A stretch of DNA of 64,000 nt, from contig OY970235.1 in assembly GCA_963714145.1 (NCBI GenBank), forward strand, positions 7,812,001 through 7,876,000, read 5' to 3'. This document shows, in pieces, positions 20,682 to 29,455 of the stretch. Both the position numbers and the translations under genes were made by a program. Position 1 is the stretch's first letter; the number at the start of each line of letters is the position of its first letter. The notes under the pieces are model-generated. The model ran no database searches and was not told where the DNA came from. It saw nothing but the letters and a program-made list of their open reading frames with translations. This DNA comes from JBBWZH01 sp035544115. GTDB lineage: Bacteria; Actinomycetota; Actinomycetes; Mycobacteriales; CADCTP01.

Positions 20682-21953
20682 GTGAGCCTGCGGCGGCCGG
20701 TCGAGGAGCTGTTGCGGGAGCTCGCGCCGCAGGTCCTCGCGGCGCTGGTGCGCCGGCATGGGCAGTTCGACGCGTGTGAGGACGCCGTGCAGGAGGCGCT
20801 GCTGGCCGCGGCGCTGCAGTGGCCGGCCGACGGGGTGCCCGACCGGCCGCGGTCGTGGTTGCTGACCGCTGCCGGGCGGGCGCTGGTCGATCAGTGGCAG
20901 GCCGACAGCGCGCGGCGGCGCCGGGAGCAGACGGTGGCGGCGCTGGAACCCGCTGGCCGCGCGCCGGCTGTCGACGGCGGCGGGAGTCCGGCCGCCGACT
21001 CCGATGACACGCTGGTGCTGTTGTTCCTGTGCTGCCATCCGGCGTTGTCGCCGCCGTCGCAGCTGGCACTGACGCTGCGGGCGGTCGGTGGCCTGACGAC
21101 CACCGAGATCGCCGCGGCGTTCCTGGTCCCCGAGACCACCATGGCGCAGCGGATCAGCCGGGCCAAGCAGCGTATCCGCACCGCCGGCGCCCGGTTCGAG
21201 CTACCGCCGCCCCCGCAGCGGGCGCAGCGGCTGGACGTGGTGCTGCACGTGCTCTACCTGGTCTTCAACGCCGGCTACACCAGCAACTCCGGGCCGGTGC
21301 TGCACCGGGCCGACCTGACCACCGAGGCCATCCGGCTGACCCGGCTGCTGCACCGCCTGCTGCCCGGCGAGGGTGAGGTCGCCGGGCTGCTCGCGCTGAT
21401 GCTGCTGACCGACGCCCGCCGGGCCGCCCGTACCGACGGCGACGGGGCGATCGTGCCGCTGGACGAGCAACCCCGCGACCGGTGGGACGCGGCGGCGATC
21501 GCCGAAGGCGTCGCGCTGCTGACCCGGACGCTGGGTACCGCCCCGGTCGGCCCGTACCAACTGCAAGCGGCGATCGCCGCGGTACACGACGAGGCCCCGA
21601 CCGCCGAGGCCACCGACTGGCCGCAGATCCTCGCCCTCTACGACGTGCTCGACCAGGTGGCGCCCGGACCGGTGGTCACGCTCAGCCGTGCCGTCGCGCT
21701 GGCCATGGTGCACGGCCCGAAAGCCGGCCTGGCGCTGCTGGGCACGCTGGACACCGACGACCGGATGACGCACACCCACCGCCTCGAAGCGGTCCGGGCA
21801 CACCTGCTCGAACGCGCCGGCGACACCGCCGCGGCCCGCGAGTCCTACTTGCAGGCGGCCAGGATGACCGCCAGCGCACCCGAACAGCGCTACCTCACCC
21901 TGCGCGCGGCCCGGCTGCGTCCGCTCCGGCCCGCAGCCGACCCGGCCGGCTGA
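20682..21953 (+). CDS. ECF42-type RNA polymerase sigma factor with C-terminal TPR-like extension
   Basis: Three in-frame GTGs (20658, 20670, 20682) precede the conserved sequence; 20682 is chosen, giving 423 residues. Sigma region 2 is GQFDACEDAVQEALLAAALQ with RPRSWLLTAAGRALVDQWQA; region 4 is LALTLRAVGGLTTTEIAAAF with TTMAQRISRAKQRIR. The large C-terminal domain (VLYLVFNAGYTSNSG, LLALMLLTDARRAARTDGDG, PYQLQAAIAAVHDEAP) is the hallmark of ECF42 and replaces an anti-sigma factor as the control module. With the adjacent YCII gene it forms a standard ECF42 pair. Confidence 0.9.
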   Translation: MSLRRPVEELLRELAPQVLAALVRRHGQFDACEDAVQEALLAAALQWPADGVPDRPRSWLLTAAGRALVDQWQADSARRRREQTVAALEPAGRAPAVDGGGSPAADSDDTLVLLFLCCHPALSPPSQLALTLRAVGGLTTTEIAAAFLVPETTMAQRISRAKQRIRTAGARFELPPPPQRAQRLDVVLHVLYLVFNAGYTSNSGPVLHRADLTTEAIRLTRLLHRLLPGEGEVAGLLALMLLTDARRAARTDGDGAIVPLDEQPRDRWDAAAIAEGVALLTRTLGTAPVGPYQLQAAIAAVHDEAPTAEATDWPQILALYDVLDQVAPGPVVTLSRAVALAMVHGPKAGLALLGTLDTDDRMTHTHRLEAVRAHLLERAGDTAAARESYLQAARMTASAPEQRYLTLRAARLRPLRPAADPAG

Positions 21954-22455
21954 TCGTGCTGTCAGGTCCGCCGCCACCGGCGCCGGTCGGGCCGCCGCCG
22001 GCGCCGGTGCCGGTGCCGGTGCCGGCGGCGAGGGCCCGGGCCTCGGCGAGCAGCGCCTGCCACCGGCCGCGGTCGGGGGTGGGTATAGCGACCCATTCCC
22101 GGAAGACCCGCCCGGCCGGTGCGAACGCCTCCCCCTGCCCGGCGGCGATCAGTTGGGCGACCCGCGGTGCGGGCAGCTTCACCAGCAGTGCCCCGGTCCC
22201 GCGGTCCAGACAGCCGAAGAACCGGCCGTCGTGGCGCAGGCAGGGCAGGCCCATCATGGTCGAGCGCTGCACCGCGGGGTTGGCGAGCATCGGCCCGGCC
22301 AGGTCCCAGAACAGGTCCGCTGCGGCGGCCGGGCCCGGCCCGGTGCTCGGGTCGGTGCGGCGTCTGGGCGTTGACCGGCGGGCCGCCGGCCCGGTGTGCC
22401 CGCTCGCCGCGCCGCTGCCCGGGCCGGCGCCTGGGCTGGTGGCCGCCGGGCTCAT
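21895..22455 (-). CDS. TfoX N-terminal-domain protein
   Basis: The product has 186 residues; the ATG at 22455 overlaps the upstream VOC gene stop (ATGA). After a low-complexity N-terminus the core is LFWDLAGPMLANPAVQRSTM, GLPCLRHDGRFFGCLDRGTG and LVKLPAPRVAQLIAAGQGEA, matching the TfoX/Sxy N-terminal fold. The tail (GTGTGTGAGGG) derives from a run of GCCGGT-type repeats and is poorly conserved. The 3' end overlaps the convergent sigma gene by 59 bp. In actinobacteria such small proteins are stress-associated but uncharacterised; a competence role is not implied. Confidence 0.7.
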   Translation of the reverse strand: MSPAATSPGAGPGSGAASGHTGPAARRSTPRRRTDPSTGPGPAAAADLFWDLAGPMLANPAVQRSTMMGLPCLRHDGRFFGCLDRGTGALLVKLPAPRVAQLIAAGQGEAFAPAGRVFREWVAIPTPDRGRWQALLAEARALAAGTGTGTGAGGGPTGAGGGGPDSTISRPGRLRAGADAAGPRAG

Positions 22456-22805
22456 CCCGCGGCGGCGGGGGTGAACAGGGCCAGTAGCGCCCCACCGGGA
22501 TCAGTGATGGTGACCGACGTCCCGGCCGGACCGACCGTCTTGTCCTGCACGAGGCTGCCACCCAGCTCGACCGCCTGCTTCGCGGCCGCGTCCAGATCGG
22601 CGACCAGCACGTAGGGCAGCCACCGGCCGGCCGGCACCGCACCGGCCGGGCTGATCCCGGCCCACGGCTGACCGCCGTCGGTCATCCAGCCCTGGTAGTT
22701 CCCGGCCGCCGGGCCGATCGTCCAGCCGAACAGCTCCTGGTAGAACCCGCGTACCTGGTCGCCGTCGGCGACCGTGACGTCGAACCACACGAACGGTGCT
22801 GGCAT
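22452..22805 (-). CDS. VOC-family protein (glyoxalase/bleomycin-resistance fold)
   Basis: The product has 117 residues. FVWFDVTVADGDQVRGFYQE, LFGWTIGPAAGNYQGW, then WLPYVLVADLDAAAKQAVEL and VTITDPGGALLALF give the beta-alpha-beta-beta-beta units of a VOC half. It is coupled to the TfoX-like gene. Substrate unknown; VOC proteins in this setting are often small-molecule binders rather than glyoxalase I. Confidence 0.85.
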   Translation of the reverse strand: MPAPFVWFDVTVADGDQVRGFYQELFGWTIGPAAGNYQGWMTDGGQPWAGISPAGAVPAGRWLPYVLVADLDAAAKQAVELGGSLVQDKTVGPAGTSVTITDPGGALLALFTPAAAG

Positions 22806-22951
22806 CAGCCGTCTCCTTCTATCGGTGTCCCGGCCGGGCCGGAGTTGGCCCGCTCACCTGGGTCTGATCCCGCCCGGCCGGCGAACTCATCGGTACGCGG
22901 CCATCTGCGGGCCCTCGGCGATCTGTCCGAGCCCGGCGCTACCGTGTCGCG

Positions 22952-23932
22952 GTGAGCACGACGAGCCACCTCGACGCGGCTGTGGACGGCCTGCTGGACG
23001 CGGCCCGCGGCGGCGACGGGCAGGCGTTCCGGGAGCTGGTCGCACCGCACCTGCGCGCGCTGCACGTGCACTGCTACCGGATGCTGGGCTCCTACCACGA
23101 CGCCGAGGAAGCCACCCAGGAGGCGCTGCTGCGGGCCTGGCGCGGGCTGCCCGGCTACACCGGCGCCGGCCCGCTGCGGCACTGGCTGTACCGGATCACC
23201 ACCACCACCTGCCTGAAGATGATCGAACGCCGCCCTCGCCCCCCGTCCACCACGGCCGAGGTCACGCACCTGCAGCCCTACCCCGACCTGCTGCTCGACC
23301 AGCTCACCGACCCCGACGCCGACCCCGCCGCGATCACCGAGCAGCGCGAAAGCGTCGCGCTGGCATTCATCGCCGCGCTGCAGTTGCTGCCGGGCACCCA
23401 GCGGGCGGTGCTGATCCTGCGCGACGTGCTGGCCTGGCCCGCCCGCGACGTCGCCGACCTGCTGGCCACCACCGTCGCGGCGGTGAACAGCGCCTTGCAA
23501 CGCGCCCGCGCCACCCTCGGCAGCACTCCCCGCACCCCCGGCGACCCCCGCCCGCTCGACGCGCGGGAACGCCAGGTCCTGGACGCGTTCATGCGGGCCT
23601 GGCGGGCCTGCGACATCCCCGCCCTGGCCGCCCTGCTGCGTGACGACGCCGTCCTGACCATGCCACCCGAGCCGGTCCAGATCACCGGCCGGACCGCCGT
23701 GGCCGAGTTCTTCGCCACCGTCCCGGCCACCGGCCGGCTCGACCTCATCCGGCTCGTCCCGACCCGGGCCAACGGCCACCCCGCCCTCGCCGCCTACATT
23801 CCCGACAACCAGGGCCGGTGCCGCGGCTACGGGATCATGGTCCTGACCATCGCCGGCGACACCGTCGCCACCATCACCGGCTTCCCCGACCCCGACCTGT
23901 TCGCCGCCTTCGACCTCCCCCTCACACCCTGA
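22952..23932 (+). CDS. ECF sigma factor with C-terminal SnoaL-like domain (SigG/SigJ type)
   Basis: The product has 326 residues from GTG 22952. Region 2: AFRELVAPHLRALHVHCYRM, then GSYHDAEEATQEALLRAWRG and YRITTTTCLKMIERR. Region 4: LLPGTQRAVLILRDVLAWPA with VAAVNSALQRARATL. After residue 205 a SnoaL/NTF2-like domain follows (LDAFMRAWRACDIPALAALL, GRTAVAEFFATVP). In this sigma group the fused NTF2-like domain controls activity in place of an anti-sigma factor. There is no partner gene next to it; the following 150 bp lead into the mobile-element nest. Confidence 0.9.
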   Translation: MSTTSHLDAAVDGLLDAARGGDGQAFRELVAPHLRALHVHCYRMLGSYHDAEEATQEALLRAWRGLPGYTGAGPLRHWLYRITTTTCLKMIERRPRPPSTTAEVTHLQPYPDLLLDQLTDPDADPAAITEQRESVALAFIAALQLLPGTQRAVLILRDVLAWPARDVADLLATTVAAVNSALQRARATLGSTPRTPGDPRPLDARERQVLDAFMRAWRACDIPALAALLRDDAVLTMPPEPVQITGRTAVAEFFATVPATGRLDLIRLVPTRANGHPALAAYIPDNQGRCRGYGIMVLTIAGDTVATITGFPDPDLFAAFDLPLTP

Positions 23933-24012
23933 CCGACACCGGCACCTGGGCACGACCGAGGCCCGAGGCGGGGTCGCCGCCGGGCGCGGGCTCCCGCGCG
24001 GACCCCGCCGGC

Positions 24013-24079
24013 AGCTCCCTCGACTCGGTCACCGGCCAGCACGTCATGGATGTCTACGCGCACGCTGGTGGAGTTCCTA
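24013..24079 (-). pseudogene. 3'-side fragment of SnoaL-like gene interrupted by the IS nest
   Basis: Read on the minus strand, the sequence after the left target copy gives RNSTSVRVDIHDVLAGDRV, a SnoaL-fold segment. It joins in frame with the fragment at 29456-29640 once the whole nest and one target copy are removed. Past about 24013 the sequence degenerates, so the gene was already truncated or decayed. Confidence 0.5.
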
Positions 24080-24105
24080 GGGCCCGTCAAGTTAACGGTG
24101 TAACT

Positions 24106-24118
24106 GTCTACTGTGGAC
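24106..24118. repeat. Recurrent 13-bp palindrome GTCYACWGTRGAC, copy 4
   Basis: GTCTACTGTGGAC lies just inside the left end of the IS256 element, between the terminal repeat and the transposase stop codon. Confidence 0.6.
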
Positions 24119-24370
24119 TTACTTGCGGCCGGCGCTGACGCGGCCGTTGAAGGTGATGTCGAAGGCGTTCAGTGCCTTCTTCCAGCGGCTGGTCCAGCGT
24201 TTGCGGCCGGTGCCGGTGGGATCGAGGGCCATGGTGGTCAGGTAGAGGCATTTGAGCGCGGCCTGCTCGGTGGGGAAGTGGCCGCGGGCGTTGACGGCGC
24301 GGCGGTAGCGGGAGTTCAGTGACTCGATCGCGTTGGTCGTGCAGATCACGGTGCGGATCTCGCGGTCGAA
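24119..24370 (-). pseudogene. IS256 transposase, C-terminal piece
   Basis: The frame reads FDREIRTVICTTNAIESLNS, RAVNARGHFPTEQAALKCLY and RWTSRWKKALNAFDITF, the conserved end of IS256/Mutator transposases including the last catalytic Glu region (NAIES). It is separated from the rest of the gene by the IS1182-like insertion; the four-base duplication CGAA (24367-24370) marks the join. Confidence 0.85.
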
Positions 24371-26179
24371 GAGCCTGTCGCAGAATCAGGCTTCGGCCGG
24401 TTCGGGAGCGCGCTGATGGTCGGGCCGCTTGAGCGGGGTTTCGTGAGTGGCTTCCCGCTTGGTCTGTTCAGAGGGCCCGGGCTCGGTGGATCTTCAAGAG
24501 GTTGTGCGCGGTGGCGGCGAGGGTGAGTTCGCTTCGTGCTGGGTCCAGGCCGCGGCGGGAGAATCGGTCGAGGAGCTTCTTGAGGTTGCCGATGGTGGGT
24601 TCGACGGTGGCGCCGCGGCGCTTGTAGAGGTCGCTGCCGTCGGGGGTGCGCAGGCGGTGTGACATTTCTTGCCGCGCGGTGGCGTTCGGTGGTGGCGGGC
24701 CTTCGGTGGGTGCCTGGGCGGTGGCCTTGGACTGATCCCGGCCCTTGCCGAGGGCGATCAATCGGTCCGGGCCGGCAGCGGCGAGGTTGGTGTCGTTGGC
24801 GTAGCCGGCGTCGGCGAGCACGGTGCCGATGACGTGGTCACCGCTGCCGGTGATCGAGTTCAGGCGGGTTGCTGCTTGTTGCGCGGCGTTCAGCATCGGG
24901 ACGAAGCAGTGCTGGTCGTTGGTGGACTGGCCGAGGTCGACGGCGACGATGATGTGGTCGGCCGTGACCGCGAGCTGAGCGTTGTAGCCCTGCACGAATC
25001 CCTTGCGGGTTGGCATGATCCGAGACTGTGGGTCGGTGGTGTTCGCAACGGCTTTCGGCAGGTTCTTCGGCGTGCGGCGCTTGAATGCAGCGTTCCTGCC
25101 GGTCCGCGGCAGCGCCGGCGCCGCGGATCGGGTGGTGCCCGCCATGGCCTCGGCCTCCGCCTCGATCTGGATCGCTGCTTGTAGCACTCTGCGGGCACGC
25201 AGCACGCTGGAGGACTCGTCCATCGGAACCGGTGGGCGACCCATCGGACGCCTGCCTGCGGCCAGGATCGCCGCGTAGCGGTCAAGCTTCGCCTGGTGGA
25301 CGGCAATCGCGCGGGCCAGATGCGCTTCGGCTTCGGCCAGATGGTGAGGGCCAGCCGGGATACGCCCGAGCACCGGCAAACCGGCCTCGGAACGCTGCCG
25401 GCGGGCTGCTGCCGACTGCTCTCGTTCTCGGTCGGCCTGCTCGCGGCGTTGCAGCTGCGCAGTCACCTCCCGCGCGGCCGCGCGGATCCGCTCGACCCGG
25501 TGGCTGCGATCCCGCAGCCCGGGCGGCACCCGATCACCGTCGCCCTCCTGAACAGCCCCCCGACCAGTAGCAGCGGCATCTTCGACCGCATCGATGCGCT
25601 CGGCATCGGCCACCATCGCCTCGACTTCCCGCTCCAGCCACTCCTGGCCGCGATTGGCGTCGATCGATGCGTTCGCAGCGATCTTCGTGCCGTCGATAGC
25701 GACCGTGCCGAACCGGGCCAGCCCAGCCCGGCCGGCCACCATCACCACCTGAGTGAACAACGCGGCGAACGCGTCCTGGTGCTCAGCCCGGAACCGAGCG
25801 ATCGTCGAGTGATCCGGGCCGTCCTGGCCGCACAGGACCCGGAACGCGACATCGGTAACGCAGCGGCGTTCAACCTGCCGCGAGGACCGCACACCCTGGC
25901 AGTAGGCGTAGACCAGCAGCGCCAGCAGCATGTCCGGGTCATAGCCCGCCGTCCCGACACCACCGACCCGGCGCCCGACGTGAAACGCACTGGTATCCAA
26001 CGCATCCACCGTCTCCAGCAGGAACCACACCAGATGATCGGCCGGCAGCCACTCCCGCATGTCCGGCGGCAACAAGAACGGCTGATCACGCTGCACCGGA
26101 CGGTATGACTTGGCCACACGAACATGATCCCAAATCAAGATCAACCACGCCTGCGCGACACGCATTCTGCGACAGGCTC
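24371..26179 (-). mobile_element. IS1182-like insertion sequence, 1,809 bp
   Basis: Perfect 16-bp terminal inverted repeats GAGCCTGTCGCAGAAT at 24371-24386 and, inverted, at 26164-26179. A 4-bp target duplication CGAA flanks them (24367-24370 and 26180-26183). A single intact transposase gene fills the element. It interrupts the IS256 transposase between FVPFLAF and DREIRTV. Intact ends and gene suggest a recent, potentially active insertion. Confidence 0.9.
24468..26117 (-). CDS. IS1182-family DDE transposase
   Basis: The GTG at 26117 (VAKSYRPVQRDQPFLLPPDM) lies inside the element; the longer open frame upstream reads IS256 sequence (RLWENAWAEFVPFLAF) and is rejected. 549 residues: DUF772-type N-terminal domain (REWLPADHLVWFLLETVDAL, QVERRCVTDVAFRVLCGQDG, DHSTIARFRAEHQDAFAALF), first catalytic Asp in GTVAIDGTKIAANAS, second in IIVAVDLGQSTNDQHCFVPM, and the Glu region RGATVEPTIGNLKKLLDRFS near the C-terminus. 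All motifs are intact, with no internal stop, so the enzyme is probably functional. Confidence 0.9.
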   Translation of the reverse strand: MAKSYRPVQRDQPFLLPPDMREWLPADHLVWFLLETVDALDTSAFHVGRRVGGVGTAGYDPDMLLALLVYAYCQGVRSSRQVERRCVTDVAFRVLCGQDGPDHSTIARFRAEHQDAFAALFTQVVMVAGRAGLARFGTVAIDGTKIAANASIDANRGQEWLEREVEAMVADAERIDAVEDAAATGRGAVQEGDGDRVPPGLRDRSHRVERIRAAAREVTAQLQRREQADREREQSAAARRQRSEAGLPVLGRIPAGPHHLAEAEAHLARAIAVHQAKLDRYAAILAAGRRPMGRPPVPMDESSSVLRARRVLQAAIQIEAEAEAMAGTTRSAAPALPRTGRNAAFKRRTPKNLPKAVANTTDPQSRIMPTRKGFVQGYNAQLAVTADHIIVAVDLGQSTNDQHCFVPMLNAAQQAATRLNSITGSGDHVIGTVLADAGYANDTNLAAAGPDRLIALGKGRDQSKATAQAPTEGPPPPNATARQEMSHRLRTPDGSDLYKRRGATVEPTIGNLKKLLDRFSRRGLDPARSELTLAATAHNLLKIHRARAL

Positions 26180-26372
26180 CGAAGGCGAGGAACGGGACGA
26201 ACTCCGCCCAGGCGTTCTCCCACAGCCGCACGATCGCGGGGTACTTGCTGCCCCAGGTCTCGGCGAACTCGACGAACCGGTCCAGCGCGTCGGCCTCGCC
26301 CGCGGCGGTGTAGACCGGTTTGAGGTCACGGGCGATCGCGGCCCAGTCGCGTTTGGAGGCGTAGCGGAAGCT
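26180..26372 (-). pseudogene. IS256 transposase, middle piece
   Basis: The minus strand reads SFRYASKRDWAAIARDLKPV, then LDRFVEFAETWGSKYPAIVR and LWENAWAEFVPFLAF, standard IS256 sequence. It begins at the intron 3' boundary and ends at the IS1182-like element. With the outer pieces it rebuilds a transposase of about 440 residues. Confidence 0.85.
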
Positions 26373-26436
26373 GTGTGGTCGGCCCGCAGCGCGGTTCCGG
26401 CATTGCTGCTGGTCCGTTTCTGCGGGCCGCCGTCCC

Positions 26437-26470
26437 GAACCCGGCGTGCGGATCTCACCGCACCGGGCTC
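26437..26470 (-). ncRNA. Group II intron domain V
   Basis: 34 nt on the minus strand, starting GAGCCCGGTGCGG and ending CCGCACGCCGGGTTC. It folds as a hairpin with a GAGA-like tetraloop region and the AGC/GTT-type base typical of the catalytic domain V. Its place, about 60 nt before the intron end and just downstream of the RT gene, is canonical. Confidence 0.85.
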
Positions 26471-26486
26471 TCCACGAGTGGGTTGG

Positions 26487-27941
26487 TCATGCCTTCTGGA
26501 TCTGCCAGGGGTTTCCGATCTTGGCTCCCCGGTACTGGTAGCGCTGGATGCGTACTGTGTCGGGTTGGAAGAGTCGGACGCCGTTGGCGGCCGGCCACCA
26601 CTGGCCGGGGCCGTAGTAGCGGCGGATGATCCACTTTGCTCGTTGCTTCGGGTGTTTGTTCTTCAGCCAGCGCCAGGTTCTCCACCACAGGTGGTGCCGG
26701 AGGAGCCCGAACGCGCGGCTGGATGAACCGTGCCTGAAGTAGAGCGTCCAGCCGCGGGTGATCTGTCCTAAGTGGACGAACAGTTTGTCCGCGGGGAGGC
26801 TGGTGGTCTGTCTGCCGGTGGCCGTGGTGACTTTCCGCCGGATCGTCGCGAGCGACGTCTTCGACGGGTAGGTGTAGATCAGCCTCCGGTCGCTTCCCTT
26901 CTGCCGGTGCCGCTGGATGCGGAAGCCAAGGAAGTCGAAGCCCTCGTCGATGCCGGTGACCGTGGTCTTCTCCGGTGCCAGGCGCAGCCGGAGTCGGCCG
27001 AGGACCGGCTCGATCTCGCCGTGCAGGTTCTCGGCGTGTTCTCGGGTGCCGAAGACCATCACCACGAAGTCGTCCGCGTAGCGGACGAGGCGGTAGGTCG
27101 CGGTTCCCCGCCGGGTCGCTCGCCAGCGCTGGGTCTGGGTGCCCATCGCCTGCCAGCGTTTCCGGAAGTGGTCGTCGAGGACCGTCAGGGCGAGGTTGGC
27201 CAGCAGTGGCGAGAGGATCCCGCCCTGCGGGGTGCCGGTGGTGGTGTCCTGGAAGGTCTTCAGTTCGTCCAGCAGGCCGGCCTTAAGGAACGCCTTCACC
27301 AGCGTCAGCACCCGCCTGTCGGCGATCCGCCGCCGCAGCAGCCCCATCAGGGCCGTGTGGTCGATGGTGTCGAAGCAGGCGGCGACGTCGCCTTCGAAGA
27401 CGTACTCGTAGCCGCGCGCGGCCAGGAAGCGGATCTCCTCGACTGCGTCCTGGCAGCGGCGGTTGGGCCGGAACCCGTAGCTGCACGGGTCGAAGTCGGC
27501 CTCCAGGATCGGTTCCAGCACCAGTTTCAGCGACGCCTGCACCACCCGGTCGCGCACCGTCGGTATCCCCAACCGACGGCGCCGGCCGCCGGGCTTCGGG
27601 ATCGTCGTCGTGCGCACCGGGACCGGCCTGAATGACCGGTCGACCAACGAGGCCCTGATCTGAGCCAGGAACTCGCCGGCCCCGCGCCCACGGTTCTCGA
27701 TGGACCACGCCGTGGCCCCGTCGATGCCCGCGGTGGCGCCACCCTTGTTCCCCCGAACCCGCGCCCAGGCAACCACCAGGAACGCCGGGTCGGCCACGAG
27801 ATTGAACAGATCACCGAAACAGCGGCCAGGATCGGCCGCCGCCCAACCGTGCAGTTTGGTCTGGATCCCCAGTACCCGCGCCCGCGCCGTCTCCGGCTCG
27901 GACAGCAAAGCGCCGATGTTCACCGGCGCAACTCCTGGCAT
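26487..27941 (-). CDS. ltrA: Group II intron reverse transcriptase/maturase
   Basis: The ATG at 27941 follows GGGAGGG with suitable spacing; 484 residues. RT motifs: VRGNKGGATAGIDGATAWSI, PKPGGRRRRLGIPTVRDRVV, YGFRPNRRCQDAVEEI, TGTPQGGILSPLLANLAL and the catalytic VRYADDFVVMVFG. The maturase/thumb region is WTLYFRHGSSSRAF and the C-terminus WWRTWRWLKNKHPKQRAKWI with GNPWQIQKA. No endonuclease domain was recognised. It should splice and retro-insert the intron. No frame disruption is seen, so it may be active. Confidence 0.93.
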   Translation of the reverse strand: MPGVAPVNIGALLSEPETARARVLGIQTKLHGWAAADPGRCFGDLFNLVADPAFLVVAWARVRGNKGGATAGIDGATAWSIENRGRGAGEFLAQIRASLVDRSFRPVPVRTTTIPKPGGRRRRLGIPTVRDRVVQASLKLVLEPILEADFDPCSYGFRPNRRCQDAVEEIRFLAARGYEYVFEGDVAACFDTIDHTALMGLLRRRIADRRVLTLVKAFLKAGLLDELKTFQDTTTGTPQGGILSPLLANLALTVLDDHFRKRWQAMGTQTQRWRATRRGTATYRLVRYADDFVVMVFGTREHAENLHGEIEPVLGRLRLRLAPEKTTVTGIDEGFDFLGFRIQRHRQKGSDRRLIYTYPSKTSLATIRRKVTTATGRQTTSLPADKLFVHLGQITRGWTLYFRHGSSSRAFGLLRHHLWWRTWRWLKNKHPKQRAKWIIRRYYGPGQWWPAANGVRLFQPDTVRIQRYQYRGAKIGNPWQIQKA

Positions 27942-28527
27942 CCCAGTCCCTCCCCGCTCACTCGCTGCCGCCCTTCGCCATGCGGCCGGCTCTCCCGGCC
28001 TCGGACTACTACGACGGCTCCGCCCCACCCCGACCCGATCGGCCGACAGCGGACCCAACCCGGCCACTCCGTGCTGGCCGCACGGGGCGCGGGCAGGACC
28101 GGGATGGTTCCCGTGTTCACCTGCTACCGATCAACGGATAGGCGCCCAGCTATACCCCGGCGGCCTCCAGGAGTACGCCGCAGACCTTCCTCCTGGACCA
28201 CCCGCGCCGACGGATCCGACACAGGCAGGCGGTCCCCATCGAACGGAGAGGACCGCGCACCACAACACCGACCCACATCCGCCAGGTTCCGGGCCGGCTC
28301 CTACTAACGAGGCCTCATCGCTGGTTCCTCACGTACGCCTTCACGTCTCGCTCGCCGGACCCGCACCATCTGGCAGTACTGGCACGACCCGACTTCGTCG
28401 CGGCTGCTTCCCACCCTCCCCGGCGCTCCCCGGATCAGGCTGCCGCCAGCTTCACCAGCCCGCTGCGACGGGCCAGCGACGAAGGTCTCCCACCTCCGTT
28501 CGGTAGAACAGGCACCTCACGGCGCAC

Positions 28528-29409
28528 GTTCCGCAGTAGGTGCACGATGCAGGCCTGCACGAGGGCGTCGGGCCAGACCTGTTCGACCGCGGCGGGCAGA
28601 CCCTTCAGGCCGTCGCAGACGAGGATGCACACGTCGCCGACGCCGCGGTTGCGGATCTCGGTCAGCACCCGCAGCCAGTACTTCGCGCCCTCGCCGTCGC
28701 GGTGCTCACCGGCCCACAGCCCCAGCACCTCCCGTTCCCCATCGCAGGTGACGGCCAGCGCGACGTAGATCGGCCGGTTGGCGACCTGCCCGTCGCGGAT
28801 CTTCACGTTGATCGCGTCGACGAAGACCACCGGATAGACCGGATCCAGCGGACGGTTGGCCCACTCGCCCATCCGCTCGACCACCGTGTCGGTGATCGCG
28901 GAGATCTGCTGCCGGGACACGCTGGTGCCATACACCTCGGCCAGGTGCGCCTGCACGTCCCCGGTGGTCATCCCGCGCGCCACCAGCGAGATCACCATCT
29001 CATCGACCCCGCGCAGCCGCCGGACCCGCTTGGGGACCGTCACCGGCGTGAACGAGGCGTCCCGATCCCGCGGCACCTCGATGGTCACCGGGCCGACCTC
29101 GGTCAACACGGTCTTGGCCCGGCTGCCGTTACGGCTGTTGCCGGTACCGGCCCGCTCATGCGGCTCGTAACCGATGTGCGCGTCGAACTCCGCCTCCAGC
29201 CCGGCCTCCAGCACCAGCTTGGTCAACTGCCCGAGCAGACCGCCCTCCCCAGCCAGCGACATCCCACCAGCCTGAGCACGCTCGGCCAACAGCCGCACCA
29301 GCTGCTCATCGCCGGCGTCCAGACCAGCCGTCCCCGACCCGACTCCGACCACTCCCGCGACCGGCTCGGCCAGGTCCCCGGCCAGCTCCCCAACCTTCAC
29401 TTCACTCAC
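28528..29409 (-). pseudogene. IS256 transposase, N-terminal piece (exon upstream of the intron)
   Basis: 294 codons with LTKLVLEAGLEAEFDAHIGY, TEVGPVTIEVPRDRDASFTP, VYPVVFVDAINVKIRDGQVA and DVCILVCDGLKGLPAAVEQV: the DD region of Mutator-type transposases. The annotated frame runs into intron sequence after HLLRN. If the intron splices, this joins the middle piece, but the IS1182-like insertion still truncates the protein. Confidence 0.85.
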
Positions 29410-29455
29410 GGTGACTCCTCACTCCGGAGAGTTACACCGTTGTTCTTACACGCCC

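Larger units (their letters stand above)
26373..28527 (-). mobile_element. Group II intron (about 2,155 nt) in the IS256 transposase gene
   Basis: The 5' end is GTGCGCC directly after the codons for HLLRN (CTACTGCGGAAC, ending at 28528). The 3' end is an AC just before the codons for SFRYA (starting at 26372), so exact removal restores the transposase frame. Domain V is at 26437-26470 and a domain VI stem (GGCCCGCAG / CTGCGGGCC) follows. The reverse transcriptase is encoded within. The intron start and end follow GUGYG...AY-type rules. Intron class was not determined; the RT lacks a visible HNH domain, as in IIC-like types. Confidence 0.88.
24080..29455 (-). mobile_element. IS256-family element containing a group II intron and an IS1182-like element
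   Basis: The ends share GGGC at the tip and the perfect inner block AACGGTGTAACT (19 of 26 terminal bases match in inverted orientation). A 7-bp direct repeat GTTCCTA flanks it at 24073-24079 and 29456-29462. Its transposase gene is in three pieces (28528-29409, 26180-26372, 24119-24370). Subtracting the two invaders leaves about 1.4 kb, the normal IS256 size. The order of events is clear: IS256 landed in a SnoaL-like gene; then the intron and the IS1182-like element each entered the transposase gene. Confidence 0.88.

Noticed and set aside
26118..26231. Upstream part of the long open frame ahead of the IS1182 transposase
   Set aside because: It is IS256 transposase sequence read through the insertion junction (RLWENAWAEFVPFLAF).
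26487..27941. Retron or diversity-generating reverse transcriptase
   Set aside because: Maturase region, domain V and exact intron boundaries identify a group II intron.
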